The notes below the pieces were generated by a model that was not told the origin of the DNA, ran no database searches, and saw only the letters and a list, made by a program, of their open reading frames with translations. A stretch of 64,000 nt of DNA from Bacteroidales bacterium UBA1715. Lineage in GTDB: Bacteria > Bacteroidota > Bacteroidia > Bacteroidales > UBA1715. Made by a program: the position numbers and the translations under genes. How positions within the stretch are numbered: position 1 is the first letter of the stretch; each line of letters opens with the position of its first letter. Where the stretch lies: NCBI GenBank assembly GCA_002317135.1, contig DCIX01000036.1:176236-240235 (forward strand), in the 5' to 3' direction. Below, piece by piece: positions 37,315 to 44,768 of the stretch.

Positions 37315-39096
37315 CTAATCTTCCGAGAAGAATGCAGAAACATTACGATACTCTAAAAACACTCGGGCACGAGATATACATCCAACATACTTACCATCGG
37401 CAATTACAGGAAAATTATAATGCCCACTATGCTGTATAATTCTCACAACCTCATCCATTCCTTGGTCTGGGGAAAAGAAGTATTCCGGCATATACATTAA
37501 CGTTCTAACGTCAACTGTATCATATAATTCCGGAGAAAATATCATATCACGGATATCGTCTAATTTTATCATTCCATAAAACGCATTTTCTTCACCAACC
37601 ACAGGAAAAATATTTCGTTTTGAATGCTTTATTACTTCAACCAAATCACGCAAAGTTGCATCGGGAGAAACAGTATGAACGTCGGTTTCTATCAACTTAT
37701 TTATATCCATCAATGTTAGTACTGATTGATCCTTATCGTGAGTCAACAATTCTTTCCGTTTCGCCAAAATATAGGTATATACCGAGGTTTCCTCAAAGAT
37801 TCGAACTGTAGCATACGCAATCGCCGAGACCAACATAAGTGGAACAAAAAGTCCATAGCCGCTTGTAATGTCGGCTATCAAGAAAATTCCCGTTAACGGT
37901 GCATGAAGCACTCCCGAAATCATACCGCACATTCCTAACAAAACAAAGATTGATTCTGGTACTCGTATGTTAAAATACGAGAACACGTATGAGCAAAACA
38001 ACCCAGTCACAGCACCGATAAACAGCGATGGTGCGAATATACCACCTACTCCACCCGCACCAAATGTCATTGAAGCAGCCACTACTTTCATTAAAATAAC
38101 CGCAACAAACAACGCACATACAATAAAAAATTTCTCTTGATATTCAACAAACAATGTTTGCTCAAACAAAAATGAATTATCTCCACGAAAAGACATGTTA
38201 ATTTCCTGAAAACCTTCACCATATAGAGAAGGGAAAAAAAAGATAATAATACCCAAACCTATGCCACCATAATACAATCGTTTTTTTGCACGGATCTTCG
38301 AAAACAATTCACTCATAAAGACATACATCTTTTTGAAATATACCGACAATAAACCAGTAATTATTCCCAAAACAACAAAGGACGGAACATCCTGAAAGTT
38401 GTATTCACGATTGAACATATCTACCGAATGAAATAGCACATCTTGTTCCAAAAAGAAATATGAAGAAAGTGTTGCTATTGAAGACGTTAAGATTAACGGT
38501 ACGATAGACGACATTGAAAAATTCGCATAAATTACCTCAAGCACAAATATAACTGCCGCAATAGGCGCATTGAATATGGCTGCCATAACGCCTGCCGCAC
38601 CGCAACCTATAAGCGATACACATTGTTTATACTCTAAACGGAAAATTCGTGCAAAGTTAGAACCAATAGCTGCTCCTGTCACAATACTCGGTCCTTCTAG
38701 TCCCACAGACCCACCAAAACCAACCGTCAATGCACTAGTAAACATAGACGAATACATATTATGTGAATCTATAGAGCCTTTTTTTCTCGATATTGAGTAA
38801 AGCACACCTGGCACACCAATAATGGAGTTATTTTTTATCACATATTTTATGACGAAACGGGTTAACGCTATACCGAGCATCGGCAAGAAAAGGTACATGA
38901 AATTTGCACTTTGAGATGGTGCCCATAAATGCACAAGATATTGAATACCATGTACCATAGACTTTAGCAAAACCGCTGCAAGTCCAGAAGAAATACCTAA
39001 AACCAAACTGAGAATATACAAAAACTGCTTGTCGGTGATTTGTTTTAATCGCCAACGATACAATCGTACCCAAATTGATTTTTTTTGCGTTTTCAT
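37315..39096 (-). CDS. ClC-family chloride channel or transporter with CBS domains
   Basis: The protein has a ClC membrane core with the selectivity motifs GSVGLEGPS (gating Glu E134) and GAGGVGGIFAPSLFIGA, and a C-terminal CBS pair (about residues 460-580). Two residues differ from the E. coli exchanger. The internal proton Glu (E203 in E. coli) aligns with V188 in FNAPIAAVIFVLEVIY, and the central Ser (S107) aligns with I93 in SIIGVPGV. The first change is the one seen in ClC channels. I start at 39096 (MKTQKKSIWVRLYRW), giving 593 residues; the 51 codons upstream are an extension of low quality and overlap the -7 element at 39102-39109. Alignment was made by eye. Confidence 0.88.
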   Translation of the reverse strand: MKTQKKSIWVRLYRWRLKQITDKQFLYILSLVLGISSGLAAVLLKSMVHGIQYLVHLWAPSQSANFMYLFLPMLGIALTRFVIKYVIKNNSIIGVPGVLYSISRKKGSIDSHNMYSSMFTSALTVGFGGSVGLEGPSIVTGAAIGSNFARIFRLEYKQCVSLIGCGAAGVMAAIFNAPIAAVIFVLEVIYANFSMSSIVPLILTSSIATLSSYFFLEQDVLFHSVDMFNREYNFQDVPSFVVLGIITGLLSVYFKKMYVFMSELFSKIRAKKRLYYGGIGLGIIIFFFPSLYGEGFQEINMSFRGDNSFLFEQTLFVEYQEKFFIVCALFVAVILMKVVAASMTFGAGGVGGIFAPSLFIGAVTGLFCSYVFSYFNIRVPESIFVLLGMCGMISGVLHAPLTGIFLIADITSGYGLFVPLMLVSAIAYATVRIFEETSVYTYILAKRKELLTHDKDQSVLTLMDINKLIETDVHTVSPDATLRDLVEVIKHSKRNIFPVVGEENAFYGMIKLDDIRDMIFSPELYDTVDVRTLMYMPEYFFSPDQGMDEVVRIIQHSGHYNFPVIADGKYVGCISRARVFLEYRNVSAFFSED

Positions 39097-39315
39097 AGAC
39101 ACAAAAATATATGTTTTGAAAATACTAAACCATAAATTCGCTCGTTTTATTAAACAAATAAAACTATTTTGCCTATGAATAAACTTTCTACTCTTAAAAC
39201 AAAACAAACAAACAACAACAAAGAAACTGAAGACATTAAATTTCTTCAAGCATATTGCAGATCATTCATCTGCGTTCCTTGTTCTGACAAAAAAAATATC
39301 ACTGTTTGGTTAAAC
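39097..39315. other. Intergenic region upstream of clc
   Basis: The region holds a -7 element TATTTTTG on the minus strand (39109-39102) and a small hairpin GCAGAT-CATTC-ATCTGC at 39257-39273. No gene is supported. Confidence 0.4.
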
Positions 39316-39348
39316 TAAAAAAACGGCTACCCTATTGAGTAGCCGTTT
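39316..39348 (-). terminator. Terminator of the aromatic operon
   Basis: AAACGGCTAC (39321-39330) pairs with GTAGCCGTTT (39339-39348), with seven Ts following on the minus strand. It lies 24 bases after the aroD stop. Confidence 0.88.
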
Positions 39349-39372
39349 ACTTATTCAAACATTTTAACGACA

Positions 39373-40014
39373 TTAATTTCCTTGCAATATTTGACGGCAT
39401 TGCTTCATTTGATCAACAGTAAGTTGACCACCAGCAGTAGCATGGGCTTCGTCAATTGCAGCAAACGAGAATGGACTTCCAAGAAGTAAATTTGCAACAC
39501 GAGTGATTCTACCTATAGTTCCCATTGCCAAAGCAACCAATGGTTTGTTTTGTTGGTACAAAGAAAGAACATTTGCACAATCCGTTTGTGTGATTGCCGT
39601 TGTTGCAACTTTTGCTATATCAGCACCTTGCGAATAACACTCATTCACTATATCGCACAATTCACTATGTGAAGGTGTATTGTCATAGTTATGATATGAA
39701 ACAATAACCTTACAAGCATGTTCTCTTGCACACGCAATCACCTCAGTCTTAAATGATTCCGCTGATTCTATTTCTACATCAACAAACTTTGCTCCTGCAA
39801 CAATCGCTTTTTTCAACAACACAGCACGACGAACATCGTCACAATATTGAGGACGGCAAGTAGCAATTGCTGGAACTGTAAGGGCTGAAAAAACTTGTAC
39901 AACAGAAATTTCATCCAATTGACATAAATCAATGCGAATTTCCGCAATTTCGCAAGAATTTGCAACAGACAATAACTTTGCCTGATTTTGTTCTGTTACA
40001 CTAACGCAAATCAT
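39373..40014 (-). CDS. aroD: 3-dehydroquinate dehydratase, type I
   Basis: AroD removes water from 3-dehydroquinate, the third shikimate step, through a Schiff-base Lys. The 213-residue product is of the type I class: it has PAIATCRPQY near the N-terminus, the motif VIVSYHNYDNTPS, the candidate Schiff-base Lys in DIAKVATTA and the end ALAMGTIGRITR. It overlaps the end of aroB by 14 bases, so translation of the two is probably coupled. It is last in the operon and is followed by a strong terminator. Confidence 0.93.
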   Translation of the reverse strand: MICVSVTEQNQAKLLSVANSCEIAEIRIDLCQLDEISVVQVFSALTVPAIATCRPQYCDDVRRAVLLKKAIVAGAKFVDVEIESAESFKTEVIACAREHACKVIVSYHNYDNTPSHSELCDIVNECYSQGADIAKVATTAITQTDCANVLSLYQQNKPLVALAMGTIGRITRVANLLLGSPFSFAAIDEAHATAGGQLTVDQMKQCRQILQGN

Positions 40015-41035
40015 TGATAATAGAGTCTAATTCTGTATATGATAATTTTTCTACACAACAAGTTCCTACACCTGTTAGGTACACAAAATGTACGCTATCG
40101 CCTTCGCGTTTCTTATCGCTTCGCATTAGTTTTAGTAAATCAACTACAGGTACATCGCAAGTTGTAGGCATACCCATTTTTTCAAGAAGAGCAACAACTC
40201 TGTCACAATCAGACTGTGACATTTTTCCTTTCAAAACAGACAATTTAGCAGCATAGACCATACCGACAGAAACAGCACAACCATGAGGCATGTGAGTTAT
40301 CTTTTCTATAGCATGACCAAATGTATGTCCGAAGTTGAAAATTCTACGCATACCTGATTCCTTAGCATCGTTGCTAACAACTTCAGCTTTAATACGAACC
40401 GATTCAAAAACAAGATTTTCAAACACTTCCAAAGAGTAGTTCTGAATATCATCAATATGTTGGTCGATATATTTGAAAAACTCTTCACTATAAATGCAAC
40501 CATATTTAACAACCTCACCCATACCACTCAACAATTCAGTTTTTGGTAATGAACGAAGTATTTCCAATTCACAGATTACAAACTTAGGCAGACTGAATGT
40601 TCCAATAATATTTTTAATACCACGGAAATTTACACCGTTTTTGCCACCAACACTTGCATCAACTTGACTCAACAATGTTGTAGAAACAAAACCGAAATCA
40701 ATTCCTCTCATAAAAATTGTAGCAATAAAGCCACTCATATCGCAAATTATACCTCCACCTATACCAAGTATAAACGAAGTACGATCAAATTCAGCGTCAA
40801 TCAATTTTTCAAAAATTCCATCAAGAGTTTGCATACATTTGTATTCTTCGCCTTGTGGAATTTCTATAACAACATCTGCTTTAGGAAATTGAGATCCGTA
40901 TAATGAATGTATAACTGGGTCAGTAATAATTGCAAGCTTACCTTTCTTTGGTAAATAATTAGAAACATTTGCAAGTGTTTCACCTACATAAATGTCCGAT
41001 TTACCGATAGAACTTTGTATTTCAAGTTTTTTCAT
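40001..41035 (-). CDS. aroB: 3-dehydroquinate synthase
   Basis: AroB is the NAD- and metal-dependent enzyme that turns DAHP into 3-dehydroquinate, the second shikimate step. The 344-residue protein has the NAD-binding GIGGGIICDMSGFIA, the motif TTLLSQVDASVGGKNGVN and the metal-binding FNFGHTFGHAIE. It lies 19 bases after the DAHP synthase gene and overlaps aroD. Confidence 0.96.
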   Translation of the reverse strand: MKKLEIQSSIGKSDIYVGETLANVSNYLPKKGKLAIITDPVIHSLYGSQFPKADVVIEIPQGEEYKCMQTLDGIFEKLIDAEFDRTSFILGIGGGIICDMSGFIATIFMRGIDFGFVSTTLLSQVDASVGGKNGVNFRGIKNIIGTFSLPKFVICELEILRSLPKTELLSGMGEVVKYGCIYSEEFFKYIDQHIDDIQNYSLEVFENLVFESVRIKAEVVSNDAKESGMRRIFNFGHTFGHAIEKITHMPHGCAVSVGMVYAAKLSVLKGKMSQSDCDRVVALLEKMGMPTTCDVPVVDLLKLMRSDKKREGDSVHFVYLTGVGTCCVEKLSYTELDSIINDLR

Positions 41036-41054
41036 CGTCCTGTAATTTTTTCGG

Positions 41055-42128
41055 CTACGAATTTACAATTTCTGTTTGGATATTTATTGATTCTTGGTGA
41101 ATAGCTTTGAATGTTTTTTCAATTAACTCATTGCTAAGACCTTTCTCCGCACCACGAGTCTGCATATCCGTGATAATTTTATCCCAACGACTAGATTGGA
41201 ATACCTGCACATTATTGTCTTTTTTAGTTTGACCGATTTCGCGACAAATGTTCATACGCTTCTGCAAAGTATCGAGCAACATGTCATCAAGCACGTCAAT
41301 TTTTGCACGCAACTCGCTCATAATTTCATTATAGTCAGCATTATCGGTATCTGTATGACGAATAACTAATTCACGCAATACTGTACCCAAATCTGTTGGA
41401 GTAAACTGTTGTTTTGAGTCACTCAACGCAACATCAGGATTACAGTGAGACTCTATCATCAAACCATTCACACCAAGATCTAATGCTTTTTGAGAAAGTT
41501 CCTTTATATATTCGCGTTTACCTGCCATGTGACTTGGGTCACAAATAATAGGTAGCTCTGGCAAACGACGGCGAAGTTCCAATGCAAGTTGCCATTGTGG
41601 AGCATTACGATATTTTATTTTTTCAAAAGAAGAAAAACCACGATGAATTGCACCAAGTTTTGTTATACCAACACCTGCAATTCGTTCGAATGCACCAATC
41701 CACAATTCTAAATCTGGATTAATTGGATTTTTAATTAATACAGGAATATCTACCCCTCTCAATTCATCTGCTATTTCCTGAACAGCAAATGGATTCACGG
41801 AAGTACGGGCACCTATCCAAAGAATATCAACACCCATTTTCAATGCTTCGTTAACATGCTTTTGGCAAGCAACTTCTGTTGCCGTCAACATTCCTGTTTC
41901 TTGTTTTACCTTTTTCAACCATTGCAAGCCCTCGAAACCAACACCTTCAAAACAATTTGGGCGAGTACGAGGTTTCCAAATACCTGCACGGAAAATTTGT
42001 ATTCCTTGTTCTTTCAAACCACGAGCAGTTTCCAAAACTTGTTCCTCGCTTTCTGCACTACAAGGTCCAGCCATTATAAGCGGACGAGTAGCATCTACCC
42101 CCCATGTATTTATAGAATCTATTTTCAT
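41055..42128 (-). CDS. DAHP synthase / chorismate mutase fusion
   Basis: This 357-residue two-domain enzyme opens the shikimate pathway. Residues about 1-260 form a type I-beta DAHP synthase (PLIMAGPCSAESEEQVLE, then GIWKPRTRPNCFEGVG and the ICDPSHMAGKREYI motif). Residues about 272-357 form an AroQ-type chorismate mutase helix bundle (RAKIDVLDDMLLDTLQKRMN). Such fusions allow the mutase part to mediate feedback control by prephenate or Phe/Tyr; that part is family knowledge. It is third in the operon after pheA and tyrA, with 6 bases to tyrA. Confidence 0.93.
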   Translation of the reverse strand: MKIDSINTWGVDATRPLIMAGPCSAESEEQVLETARGLKEQGIQIFRAGIWKPRTRPNCFEGVGFEGLQWLKKVKQETGMLTATEVACQKHVNEALKMGVDILWIGARTSVNPFAVQEIADELRGVDIPVLIKNPINPDLELWIGAFERIAGVGITKLGAIHRGFSSFEKIKYRNAPQWQLALELRRRLPELPIICDPSHMAGKREYIKELSQKALDLGVNGLMIESHCNPDVALSDSKQQFTPTDLGTVLRELVIRHTDTDNADYNEIMSELRAKIDVLDDMLLDTLQKRMNICREIGQTKKDNNVQVFQSSRWDKIITDMQTRGAEKGLSNELIEKTFKAIHQESINIQTEIVNS

Positions 42129-42134
42129 AATTTC

Positions 42135-42980
42135 TTACTTTTTATCAAGAACCTTCTTTATGTTGTTTGCTTCCGTAATCAAATCAAACAAATCACTTGT
42201 CTTATCTTCTACAATTAACTGTTTGAATTTCTTCAAAACATCAATGTACTTATCTATTGAATCTGTTAGATATTGTGCATTTTGGCGGAATATCGGTGTC
42301 CACATTTCCGAAGAACTTTTCGCAATACGAACTGTTGAAGCAAATCCACTTCCTGCCATTTCAAAGATTTTCTTTTCCTCATTCTTCTCAATTTCTTGCA
42401 CAGTAATACTCAATGCATACGCAATAACATGAGTCAAATGGGAAACATACGCAATATGCTTATCGTGGTCTTCAGCAGTCATATATAACACGCTCATTCC
42501 AACCAACTTATAGAGTAATTCTGCTTGTTTTAACGCAAAATCACTACTTAATTCTTTTTCGCAGAAGATAACTTTCTTGTCTTTAAACAATCCCGAAAAA
42601 GCAGCCATTGGACCAGAAAATTCTGTGCCAGCCATTGGGTGAGTTGCAACAAAATTCTTTCTACGAGGATGATTTCTCACTTTGCAACAAATACCAGCTT
42701 TAGTTGAACCAGTATCGATTACAACAGCATCTTCGCGAATATTATCCAAAATAGAAGGCAACAATTCACGTGCTGCATCGACAGGAATAGAAAGGATCAG
42801 CAAATCAGCAATTTTCACTGCCTGATTCAACTCCATTGCCTCGTCAACAATACCAAGTTCAACAGCTTTTTCTAGGTTTTCTTTGTTTGCATCAACGCCT
42901 ATAATCCTTGTTTCAAAGCCGCGGGCATCCATAGCCATGGAGCCACCTATCAAACCTGTACCAACAACAACTATATTCAT
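42135..42980 (-). CDS. tyrA: Prephenate dehydrogenase
   Basis: TyrA makes 4-hydroxyphenylpyruvate from prephenate, the route to Tyr. The 281-residue product has the Rossmann start VVGTGLIGGSMAMDARG, the ATHPMAGTEFSGP substrate loop and the His of VSHLTHVIA. There is no ACT domain. It lies 1 base from pheA and 6 bases from the DAHP synthase gene, so it belongs to the same transcript. Confidence 0.94.
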   Translation of the reverse strand: MNIVVVGTGLIGGSMAMDARGFETRIIGVDANKENLEKAVELGIVDEAMELNQAVKIADLLILSIPVDAARELLPSILDNIREDAVVIDTGSTKAGICCKVRNHPRRKNFVATHPMAGTEFSGPMAAFSGLFKDKKVIFCEKELSSDFALKQAELLYKLVGMSVLYMTAEDHDKHIAYVSHLTHVIAYALSITVQEIEKNEEKKIFEMAGSGFASTVRIAKSSSEMWTPIFRQNAQYLTDSIDKYIDVLKKFKQLIVEDKTSDLFDLITEANNIKKVLDKK

Positions 42981-42981
42981 A

Positions 42982-43818
42982 TTAATTTAGAATTTCGTAA
43001 TTGAACTTTTCATCTCTTTTGTATTCGCCCAAAACAGACAAATTAGAAACCAATTTCAAAACATTTGCCAATGCCTTATCATAATCTGAGCGATTTTTCC
43101 ACTCTACATCCACATAAAATGAATATTGATATGGACTTCCGAGTATAGGCAAAGATTGAATTTTGGTCATATTTACATTGTTGTTTTTGAAAATTGCAAG
43201 TACATCTACCAACGAACCTGGTTGGTGAGTCAATTCAAAACAAATAGATGCTTTATTATTATCTTCCGATGATACAGCAGAGCGACTCAACGCCAAGAAA
43301 CGAGTATAGTTTTGTTTATGCGTTTGAATTTGACGAGCAATAATATCAAGACCATACATTTCTGCCGCACTCTCGCTGGCAATAGCCCCAGCATGTACCA
43401 GTTTTTCTTCTGCAATTTTCTTTGCACTTGAAGCGGTATCCGACCAGTTTATCAATTTTATATCGGTATAATTATCAAAGAAATCCTTTGTCTGCTGAAT
43501 TGCTACAGGATGAGAATACACTTCTGTTATATCTTCAATCTTTGTACCTGGAAGTACCATAAGATTTTGTGTAATATGAAGACTGATTTCCCCTATCACT
43601 TTTAATTTTGATTTCTTTAAAAGTAAATAGTTTTCCAAAATACTTCCTGCAATTGTATTTTCAATTGCAACAATTCCATAGTCAGCAGTACCATGCTCAA
43701 CCGAAGCGAACAAATCTTTAAACTGATTACATTGCAATGTTGTAATATCTTTTCCATAAAACTGTTGAGCTGCAATTTCATGGAAACATCCACTTACACC
43801 TTGTATTGCTATTTTCAT
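42982..43818 (-). CDS. pheA: Prephenate dehydratase
   Basis: PheA converts prephenate to phenylpyruvate, the route to Phe. It has the dehydratase domain (QGVSGCFHEIAAQQFYG, then DYGIVAIENTIAGSI and SDTASSAKKIAEE) and a C-terminal ACT domain (ICFELTHQPGSLVDVLAIF) for Phe feedback. I start at 43818 (MKIAIQGVSG), giving 278 residues. The longer frame to 43866 would read through the terminator hairpin of the attenuator. It is the first structural gene behind the Phe/Tyr leader peptide. Confidence 0.95.
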   Translation of the reverse strand: MKIAIQGVSGCFHEIAAQQFYGKDITTLQCNQFKDLFASVEHGTADYGIVAIENTIAGSILENYLLLKKSKLKVIGEISLHITQNLMVLPGTKIEDITEVYSHPVAIQQTKDFFDNYTDIKLINWSDTASSAKKIAEEKLVHAGAIASESAAEMYGLDIIARQIQTHKQNYTRFLALSRSAVSSEDNNKASICFELTHQPGSLVDVLAIFKNNNVNMTKIQSLPILGSPYQYSFYVDVEWKNRSDYDKALANVLKLVSNLSVLGEYKRDEKFNYEILN

Positions 43819-43828
43819 ATTATTTAAC

Positions 43829-43860
43829 AAAAAAAAAGCCTCGACAAATATCGAGGCTTT
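43829..43860 (-). terminator. Attenuator terminator before pheA
   Basis: AAAGCCTCGA (43860-43851), loop TATTTG and TCGAGGCTTT (43844-43835) give a 10-bp stem running into nine Ts (43837-43829). It lies 10 bases before the pheA ATG. The 5' arm AGCCTCGAT (43858-43850) can instead pair with ATCGGGGCT in the leader (43901-43893), a 9-bp antiterminator with one G-U pair. No other terminator lies between the outer-membrane protein gene and pheA. Confidence 0.85.
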
Positions 43861-43877
43861 GTTCATACAATTCTAAA

Positions 43878-43955
43878 TTAATCCATACACACAGCCCCGA
43901 TTTTACTACTAAAGTAATAAAAGTAAAAAAAGAAGTATGTGTATGTATTCGTCAT
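43878..43955 (-). CDS. Phe/Tyr-rich leader peptide of the aromatic operon
   Basis: This 25-codon frame starts at ATG 43955 and ends with TAA at 43880-43878. Residues 5-15 read YTYFFFYFYYF: five Phe and five Tyr in eleven. There is no Trp codon. Such a run is the hallmark of a leader peptide at which ribosomes stall when charged tRNA-Phe or tRNA-Tyr is scarce. Codons 19-21 (ATC GGG GCT) contain the sequence that pairs with the 5' arm of the terminator, so stalling upstream would free it to stop terminator formation. The genes behind it lead to Phe and Tyr. It begins 8 bases after the stop codon of the outer-membrane protein gene. The mechanism is inferred from classical attenuators such as pheL of E. 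coli. Confidence 0.85.
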   Translation of the reverse strand: MTNTYTYFFFYFYYFSSKIGAVCMD

Positions 43956-43963
43956 TCTAAATA

Positions 43964-44659
43964 CTAGTTAGCGAATTTAATTGCAGCGTAAGCGTAGAAT
44001 CTTTCAGTTGATGGATTCAATACTACACCACCTTCGATAGGCAAAATGAATTTGTCAGTAACTTGAAGAGCTGTTGATTTAGAGATAGAGATGTTGCAGA
44101 TTGCGAAATCACCACCGTTGTGATATACTGGGCTTGTTGTGTAAACGCCTTCACCTGCACCAATACCAACTTTGAAGATATTGAAATCATAAGAAACTTG
44201 ACCATAGAAGTCACATTTCTTGTCTTCCATAATGTTCAATGCAGCGAAGAATTCCAATTTACCATATTGGTAACGAAGAGCTGGTTCAATTGAGTGAGTA
44301 GCAGCGATGTTATCGAAGTTCATACCCAACCAGTTTCCACCTTCATAGTAGTCTGTCAATTCAATAGACAAATCGAATGGGAAACGGTATTTTGCATAAA
44401 TATTACTTTCGAAACCTAGTTCTTCACCTGTACACATTGTACCTTCAGCGCCGATAGAGAAACCACCAGCTTTTACTTCAAATGTAGGTTTGAAAGCAGG
44501 TCCAGAACCACGTTGAACACCACGCCATACTTCAGTTGATTTAAGTTCCAATCCAACTTTACATTGAGTATTGCAACTTGACTCTTCTTGTGCGAATGCA
44601 CTTGTAGCGCCGAATACTGTAGCAGCACATAGCGCTATGCTCATAAAAATCTTTTTCAT
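43964..44659 (-). CDS. Outer-membrane beta-barrel protein, TorF/porin-like
   Basis: The 231-residue product has a signal peptide (about 1-23) and alternating polar/hydrophobic strands with a closing aromatic-hydrophobic strand (ERFYAYAAIKFAN), as in beta-barrels. The part TEVWRGVQRGSGPAFKP resembles the start of the TorF-family putative porins. Codon use is strongly biased, suggesting high expression. It has a very good promoter (44685-44714). It has no terminator of its own: 8 bases after its stop begins the pheA leader peptide, so the attenuator may also end this transcript. Confidence 0.75.
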   Translation of the reverse strand: MKKIFMSIALCAATVFGATSAFAQEESSCNTQCKVGLELKSTEVWRGVQRGSGPAFKPTFEVKAGGFSIGAEGTMCTGEELGFESNIYAKYRFPFDLSIELTDYYEGGNWLGMNFDNIAATHSIEPALRYQYGKLEFFAALNIMEDKKCDFYGQVSYDFNIFKVGIGAGEGVYTTSPVYHNGGDFAICNISISKSTALQVTDKFILPIEGGVVLNPSTERFYAYAAIKFAN

Positions 44660-44684
44660 TAGTAATACGTTTAAAATTTTTTTG

Positions 44685-44714
44685 CAAAACTAATCTTTTT
44701 ATGAGAAAAACAAA
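44685..44714 (-). promoter_or_regulatory. Promoter of the outer-membrane protein gene
   Basis: TTTG (44714-44711), an 18-base spacer and TAGTTTTG (44692-44685) on the minus strand fit the consensus. It may also drive the pheA operon by read-through, since no clear promoter is seen between 43956 and 44010. Confidence 0.7.
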
Positions 44715-44744
44715 TGAATGAGTATTTTTTTTTAAGAATAAATG

Positions 44745-44752
44745 TATTTTTG
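44745..44752 (+). promoter_or_regulatory. -7 element of the sugar transporter gene
   Basis: TATTTTTG, 16 bases before the ATG at 44769. No TTG at the usual -33 distance. Confidence 0.4.
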
Positions 44753-44768
44753 ACAAAAAAACAATACA

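Noticed and set aside
39097..39249. Extension of clc as coding sequence, or as an F-rich leader peptide with attenuator
   Set aside because: It includes Phe codons, but no terminator or antiterminator follows and the ClC family starts near 39096. It also covers a -7 element.
43819..43866. pheA start at 43866
   Set aside because: It would translate the attenuator hairpin itself; the family starts at MKIAIQG (43818).
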